Assembly (NCBI GenBank): GCA_963702575.1
Contig: CAVPCU010000002.1
Coordinates: 248,001 to 312,000, forward strand
Source: VRUE01 sp963702575
GTDB taxonomy: Bacteria > Actinomycetota > Thermoleophilia > Solirubrobacterales > 70-9
DNA: 64,000 bases
Direction: 5' to 3'
A program made the translations under genes and the position numbers. The notes beneath the pieces were generated by a model. That model saw nothing but the letters and a program-made list of their open reading frames with translations, searched no databases and was not told the DNA's origin. Below, one piece after another: positions 59,229-64,000 of this stretch; within the stretch, counting starts at the first letter, position 1, and each line of letters starts with the position of its first letter.

Positions 59229-62119
59229 GCGACACGAAGGAGAAGAAGATGACCCTGAAGGCTCTGGCGCCGGCACTGATGGCAATCGCGCTCGCGCTGC
59301 TGGCGCCCGCGCCCGCCCAGGCCCAGTTCGGCATCTCCGAATTCGGCGTGCGGGCCACCAACGAAGACGGTACGCCCGCGACCCAGGCGGGCTCGCACCC
59401 CTTTGCCTTCACGACCTCCTTCATGATGAACAGCACTCCGGGGAAATCGCCCTCCCAGCCCCCCGAACCCGACGCCGACCTGAAGGACCTGGTGGTCGAA
59501 CAGATGCGGGGATTCGCCGGCGATGCGACGGCGATGCCGCAGTGCTCCAATCGCGACTTCGCCACGCCGCGCGAAGGCACGCAGATGATCGACGGCATCA
59601 CCTCCTGCAGCGACGAAACGGCGGTCGGCATCGCCTCGGTCTGGGTCAACAACATCAAAATCAGCGCGCCGGTCTTCAACCTGCCGCCGCCGGCTGGGGT
59701 CCCGGTGCGCCTCGGCACCCAGATCTCCCTCGTGCCGGTCATCGTCGACGTCGGCGTCAACCCGACCCCCCCATACGATGTCACCGGGACCAGCCGCGAC
59801 ACCTCACAGCTGCTGGCGTTCCTCGGCGGCAAGCTGCAGCTCTGGGGCAACCCGGCCGACCCCGCTCATGACGACGTGCGCGGGATATGCGCCAACAGCC
59901 TCAAATCGTTCACCGAAGTGGAAGGCCTGCTGCCGTTCGGAAACGGCGGCCAGGCCGCCTCCTGCCCGACCAAAGTCCCCAACAAGCCCTTCCTCACCCT
60001 GCCGACCAGCTGTGGGGGCCCGTTGGCGACTGTGACCCACTGGAGCATGAGCTCATGGCAGGAACCGGGCAAATTCATCTTCGGGGGAGTACCTGCCATC
60101 GATGACTCCGAACCGCCCAGCCCGATCGGGATGAGCGGCTGCGGCAAACTCGGCTTCTCCCCGACGATCGAATCCAAGCCGACCACCGACTCGGCCGAGA
60201 GCGGCTCTGGCCTCGACTTCAACGTCGACTTCAAAGACGAGGGCCTGAAGAACCCGGGAGGCCTGGCCGAATCTCAGATCGAGAAAGCCGAAGTCACCCT
60301 GCCCGAAGGGGTGACGATCAACCCATCGATCGGCGAAGGCCTCGGTGTCTGCACGCCGGCCGATCTCCGACGCGAAACGCTTGAGTCGGCGCCGGGAGAA
60401 GGCTGCCCCAACTCCTCCAAGATCGGCACGATCCACGCTGTCTTCCCGGCTGTCGAGGAACCGGTGGACGGCTCGATCTACCTGGCCCAAGAGGACGACA
60501 AAGCCACCACCACCCCGGGGGCGGAGAATCCCTTCGACAGCCTGATCGCGCTCTATCTGGTGCTGAAGAACCCCAACCTGGGGGCGCTGGCGAAGCTGCC
60601 GGTAAGGCTCGAACCCGACCCTCAGACCGGACAGCTGGTGGCGACCCTCGAGGAAAACCCCCAGATCCCCTTCAGCCACTTCAACGCCCATCTGCGCACC
60701 GGCGCGCGAGCGGCGCTGATCACCCCGTCTCGCTGCGGCACCTACACCACCCAGGCGAGGCTCTACCCCTGGTCCGATCCCGCCAACCCGCGCACGGTGA
60801 CCTCCTCCTTCCAGATCACCAAGGGGGTCGGCGGCGGCCCCTGCCCGCCGGGAGGAGTTCCTCCTTTCCACCCCAAGTTCGAGGCGGGCTCGCTCAACAA
60901 CAACGCCGGCAGCTTCAGCCCCTTCAACATGCGCCTGATCCGCGAAGACGGAGAACAGGACATGACCAAGTTCTCCGCCGTCCTGCCCCCGGGCGAGGTC
61001 GGTTCCCTGGTCGGCGTCTCCAAATGCCCCGATGCCGCGATCGACGTCGCCAAGTCGAAGACCGGCCGCCAGGAGATCGCCAGCCCGAGCTGCCCCGCCA
61101 ACTCGCTCATAGGCCATACCCTGGCCGGGGCGGGAGTCGGCGACTCACTCACCTACGTCAAAGGGCAGATCTACCTCGGCGGCGCCTACCACGGCGATCC
61201 GCTCAGCGTGATCTCGGTGACGCCGGCCGTGGCAGGCCCCTTCGACGCCGGCACGGTGGTCGTCAGGCTCGCCCTCACCCTCAACCCGAAGACCGCCGAA
61301 GTCGAAGTCGACGGCGCCGCCTCAGACCCGATCCCCCACATCCTCGACGGGATCGTCTTGAAGGTCAGGGACCTGCGCGTCTACGTCGACCGGCCCAACT
61401 TCCTGCTCAACCCGACCTCCTGCGACGAATCGAGCGCCAGGGCGACCCTCTTCGGCTCCTACCTGAACGTGCTCGACCCCGCTGACGACCGCCCGGTCGA
61501 CCTCTCGACCCGCTATCAGGCCGCCAACTGCCTGAACCTCGGCTTCAAGCCGGACCTGAAGCTGAACCTGCACGGCGGTACCAAGCGGGGCGGGCACCCG
61601 AGCCTCACCGCCACCTACACGCCGAGGGCCGGAGACGCGAACATCAAGGGACTCGTCGTGCGCCTACCGAGGTCGGCGTTCCTCGACCAGGCCCACATCA
61701 GGACGATCTGCACCCGCGTCCAGTTCGCCGCCAAGGCCTGCCCCCCAGGAGCCCAGTACGGCTACATCAAAGCCTGGACCCCGTTGCTCGAAGAACCGCT
61801 GCAGGGACCTGTCTACCTGAGATCCTCCGATCACAAGCTGCCAGACCTGGTCTTCGACCTGCACGGCCTCGTAGACGTCGAGGTCTCCACCCGGATCGAC
61901 TCCGCAAAGGGCGGGATCAGGGCGACGCTCGAAAACTCACCCGACGCGCCGCTCTCCAAAGTCGTCTTGCAGATGCAGGGCGCCAAGAAGGGCCTGATCG
62001 TCAACAGCACCGATCTCTGCACCCGCCCCCACCGGGCAAACCTCCACCTCTCCGCCCACAACGGCAAGGAACTATCGACCGACCCGTCGGTGCGGGCGCA
62101 GTGCGGGAGGCGGCGGTGA
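59225..62119 (+). CDS. secreted three-module Cys-paired protein, diverged (operon gene 9)
   Basis: 964 residues from ATG 59225-59227 (ATGA overlap); ATG 59249 is an alternative that shortens the region before the signal peptide. Signal peptide about 1-38. It keeps the family plan, with A-G-S-H-P-F near 58 and module marks C-P-N-S-S-K-I-G, C-P-A-N-S-L-I-G and C-P-P-G-A-Q-Y-G, but most of the sequence differs from genes 2, 4 and 6. Only the last ~45 codons become virtually identical to them (the 144-bp repeat), strong evidence of local gene conversion or recombination at this boundary. Confidence 0.65.
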   Translation: MSDTKEKKMTLKALAPALMAIALALLAPAPAQAQFGISEFGVRATNEDGTPATQAGSHPFAFTTSFMMNSTPGKSPSQPPEPDADLKDLVVEQMRGFAGDATAMPQCSNRDFATPREGTQMIDGITSCSDETAVGIASVWVNNIKISAPVFNLPPPAGVPVRLGTQISLVPVIVDVGVNPTPPYDVTGTSRDTSQLLAFLGGKLQLWGNPADPAHDDVRGICANSLKSFTEVEGLLPFGNGGQAASCPTKVPNKPFLTLPTSCGGPLATVTHWSMSSWQEPGKFIFGGVPAIDDSEPPSPIGMSGCGKLGFSPTIESKPTTDSAESGSGLDFNVDFKDEGLKNPGGLAESQIEKAEVTLPEGVTINPSIGEGLGVCTPADLRRETLESAPGEGCPNSSKIGTIHAVFPAVEEPVDGSIYLAQEDDKATTTPGAENPFDSLIALYLVLKNPNLGALAKLPVRLEPDPQTGQLVATLEENPQIPFSHFNAHLRTGARAALITPSRCGTYTTQARLYPWSDPANPRTVTSSFQITKGVGGGPCPPGGVPPFHPKFEAGSLNNNAGSFSPFNMRLIREDGEQDMTKFSAVLPPGEVGSLVGVSKCPDAAIDVAKSKTGRQEIASPSCPANSLIGHTLAGAGVGDSLTYVKGQIYLGGAYHGDPLSVISVTPAVAGPFDAGTVVVRLALTLNPKTAEVEVDGAASDPIPHILDGIVLKVRDLRVYVDRPNFLLNPTSCDESSARATLFGSYLNVLDPADDRPVDLSTRYQAANCLNLGFKPDLKLNLHGGTKRGGHPSLTATYTPRAGDANIKGLVVRLPRSAFLDQAHIRTICTRVQFAAKACPPGAQYGYIKAWTPLLEEPLQGPVYLRSSDHKLPDLVFDLHGLVDVEVSTRIDSAKGGIRATLENSPDAPLSKVVLQMQGAKKGLIVNSTDLCTRPHRANLHLSAHNGKELSTDPSVRAQCGRRR

Positions 62120-64000
62120 GGGCCCGGATCCCGCACCTCCTCCCGAGGGCGGGCTTGGCCGGGCCCGTTGAGAGCTTCCGATGGAGCCGCCGCGCCGCGC
62201 CCGCACCCGGCCGCCTCGTCTTCTTTGCCTTCGGCATGGCGCTGATCGCGACGGGACTCCTCTTCTTCAGCGCCCCCGCAAGCGCCCACAAAGCCCGCCT
62301 TTTCAAGGAAACCTTCGGCTCCGCCGCGCAACCGACCTTCACCGCCGCCTGGGGCCTCGCCGTTGATCCCGCTGGCGGCGACCTGCTCGTCATCGACGGC
62401 AACGCCAACACTCTTTCCCGCTACAAGCCGAACGGCGAACCGGACCCCTTCTCGGCCCTCGGCACCAACGTGATCGACGGCAAGCTCGGGCCGGGGGGCA
62501 AACCCTGCGCCGAAGAACCCTCCTCCTGCGACAAAACCCCCAAAAGCACCGTCATCGAAGCCGAAGGCCCGGCCGAAGCCCAGGTGGCGATCGCCCCACC
62601 CGGCGCCGCCGCCGGTACCGCGGGCGACATCTACCTGACCGACTCCGGCAAACACCTGGTCGACGTCTTCGCCTCCAGCGGCAAATACCTCGGCTCGCTG
62701 AACAAATACAAAGAAGGGACCGAAAAAAGCTTCGGCGAAGCCTGCGGGGTCGCCGTCGATTCCACCGGCGCGGTCTTCGTCGGCGACTTCTCCGGCAAGA
62801 TCCACAGGTACCTTCCCTCGGCCAACCCGCCGGTAAACGGCGACAACAGCGCCAACTTCACCAGCGTCGCCCATCCCTGCTCGCTCGCCGCCGGCGCCGG
62901 CCCCAGCGCCGGCTCGCTGTTCGCCGTCGACTTCCTGACGGGTCCCGAAACGGACCTCGACCGTGGCAAGGTCCTCAAGCTCAGCGCGACCAGCGGCGCC
63001 CTCCAGTACAAGTTCGGCGCGGAAGCCATCGCGGCCTCCGTCGATCCCTCCAGCGGCCACGTCTTCGCGGCTCTGCGCAGCTCGCCGCTCATCGAGTACG
63101 ACGCCTCTGGCGCCACCGAAGCGACGGCGGTTCTGAGCATCGCCGCCGCCAGCGGCGTCGCCGTCGGCGGCGGCGGCGAAAAGGTCTACCTCGCCACCGG
63201 CAACCACGTCGGCGTCTACGGCTCCCCGGTGACCCTCCCCGATGTCCTCACCGTCGCCCCCACCGCCATCGCCCCCTCCAAGGCGACCCTGCACGCCACC
63301 GTCAATCCCGACGGCCAGGCGCTCACCGAATGCGTCTTCGAATACGGCGTCGGCACCGAACCCTACGAACACAGCGTGCCCTGCGCCGAGTCCTTGGCCG
63401 AAATCGGCGCCGGCGCCGGCCCAGTCGCGGTCCACGCCGCCGTCGCCGGCCTGCCGCCCAACGCCAGCGCCACGGTCCACTTCCGTCTCGTCGCCAAGAA
63501 CGCCAACGAAGTCAAAGTTCCCGGCTCCGACCTGAGTTTCCTCACCGCCCACACCGCGCTGACCGAACCGGCGACGCAGATCACCGCTACCGGGGCGACC
63601 CTGCACGGCGAGGTCAACCCCGACGGCGGCGCCGCCACCGAATGCGTCTTCGAATACGGCGTCGGCACCGAACCCTACGAACACACCGAACCCTGTGCGG
63701 AGTCGATGGCCGAAATCGGCACCGGCGAGGCCCCGGTCGAAGTCCACGCCCCAATCGCCGGTCTGACGCCAAACGGCACCGTCTACCACTTCCGCCTTGC
63801 CGCCGCCAACGGCGACGGCGTCGATCACGGCTCCGATCTGACCTTGACCACCCTCAGTGCCTCCAGCGCCGCGCCCCTCACCCTGAAGAAGGCCGGCAGC
63901 GGCGCGGGCGCCGTGACCAGCTCTCCGGCCGGGATCGACTGTGGCTCTGCCTGCGCCGAAGAAACGGCTGAATTCGAAGAAGGCGAAACGGTCACCCTGA
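61984..64000 (+). repeat. 2-kb duplication, copy 2 (cut by window end)
   Basis: Counterpart of 49096-51112. Begins with the 144-bp junction repeat (61984-62127) at the end of gene 9 and continues through gene 10 to the right edge. Confidence 0.85.
62116..64000 (+). CDS. giant secreted NHL / FN3 / InlB-repeat protein, 5' part (operon gene 10)
   Basis: GTG 62116-62118 overlaps the previous stop as GTGA (GTG 62101 also possible). About 628 codons are visible before the right edge, with no stop. The sequence is almost the same as the first part of gene 7: signal region, NHL-like propeller, two FN3-like units and the first InlB-like module (L-T-L-K-K-A-G-S-G-A-G). Protein differences seen are S-G/S-A in P-F-S-x-L-G, K/R in K-I-H-x-Y, V/G in I-G-A-x-A-G and D/N in A-A-x-G-D-G. 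Its 3' half, including repeat number and tail, is outside the window. Confidence 0.75.
   Translation, partial: MRARIPHLLPRAGLAGPVESFRWSRRAAPAPGRLVFFAFGMALIATGLLFFSAPASAHKARLFKETFGSAAQPTFTAAWGLAVDPAGGDLLVIDGNANTLSRYKPNGEPDPFSALGTNVIDGKLGPGGKPCAEEPSSCDKTPKSTVIEAEGPAEAQVAIAPPGAAAGTAGDIYLTDSGKHLVDVFASSGKYLGSLNKYKEGTEKSFGEACGVAVDSTGAVFVGDFSGKIHRYLPSANPPVNGDNSANFTSVAHPCSLAAGAGPSAGSLFAVDFLTGPETDLDRGKVLKLSATSGALQYKFGAEAIAASVDPSSGHVFAALRSSPLIEYDASGATEATAVLSIAAASGVAVGGGGEKVYLATGNHVGVYGSPVTLPDVLTVAPTAIAPSKATLHATVNPDGQALTECVFEYGVGTEPYEHSVPCAESLAEIGAGAGPVAVHAAVAGLPPNASATVHFRLVAKNANEVKVPGSDLSFLTAHTALTEPATQITATGATLHGEVNPDGGAATECVFEYGVGTEPYEHTEPCAESMAEIGTGEAPVEVHAPIAGLTPNGTVYHFRLAAANGDGVDHGSDLTLTTLSASSAAPLTLKKAGSGAGAVTSSPAGIDCGSACAEETAEFEEGETVTL

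Noticed and set aside
27406..62119. LPxTG-type sortase substrates or lipoproteins
   Set aside because: C termini are basic and lack LPxTG plus a hydrophobic helix; signal peptides end in A-x-A-like sites without a lipobox Cys.

Overview
The window is high-GC DNA (GC-rich third codon positions, many GTG/TTG starts, 1-4 nt gene overlaps, several apparently leaderless genes). It looks like an actinobacterium. The F420-type LLM oxidoreductase, the IS982-family transposase and, above all, long arrays of propeller / FN3 / InlB-like secreted proteins suggest the Thermoleophilia-Solirubrobacterales side of the phylum. That placement is inference, not a database result.

Region 1 (1-10.5 kb) is mainly housekeeping. 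It has the 3' end of a uracil-DNA glycosylase-like gene, an IS982-type element, an LLM oxidoreductase, a TRAM-domain RNA m5U methyltransferase (RumA/TrmA type), a Lys/Ala-rich protein, an endonuclease/exonuclease/phosphatase-fold protein, argF, lgt, a PrmC-like methyltransferase, lysS, a CDF metal transporter and an atypical SDR. The IS sits exactly in a CTAG that serves as the stop codon of both flanking convergent genes, and duplicating it left both genes intact.

Region 2 (10.5-17.3 kb) is accessory. It starts with an unusual tRNA-Glu(UUC) whose D-loop carries an extra perfect hairpin. Then come an M48-like membrane protease, a winged-helix protein, a VapBC-type toxin-antitoxin pair, small secreted and hypothetical proteins, and a Rep-like gene preceded by covarying stem-loops. 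It may be an old tRNA-associated island, but no integrase was found.

Region 3 (17.3-27.3 kb) holds two tandem paralogous FN3-type secreted proteins behind a structured leader, a DUF429 protein, two TetR regulators, about 1.45 kb of non-coding DNA full of inverted and direct repeats, and an InlB-type repeat protein closed by a strong terminator hairpin.

Region 4 (27.4 kb to the right edge, and beyond) is the most striking part: ten consecutive same-strand genes for giant secreted proteins, every junction readable as a 4-nt ATGA or GTGA overlap, so one translationally coupled operon of more than 36 kb. Propeller/Ig/TolB-like proteins of about 1460-1540 aa alternate with about 940-aa proteins made of three Cys-paired modules. 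A 1791-aa InlB-repeat protein follows the third pair, and a nearly identical gene begins again at the right edge. Many of these proteins end in a Pro-rich C-E-G-[ED]-x-C-Q linker and/or a basic tail with two Cys exactly 14 residues apart, a candidate lineage-specific cell-surface retention signal. Glu codons shift strongly from GAG in housekeeping genes to GAA here.
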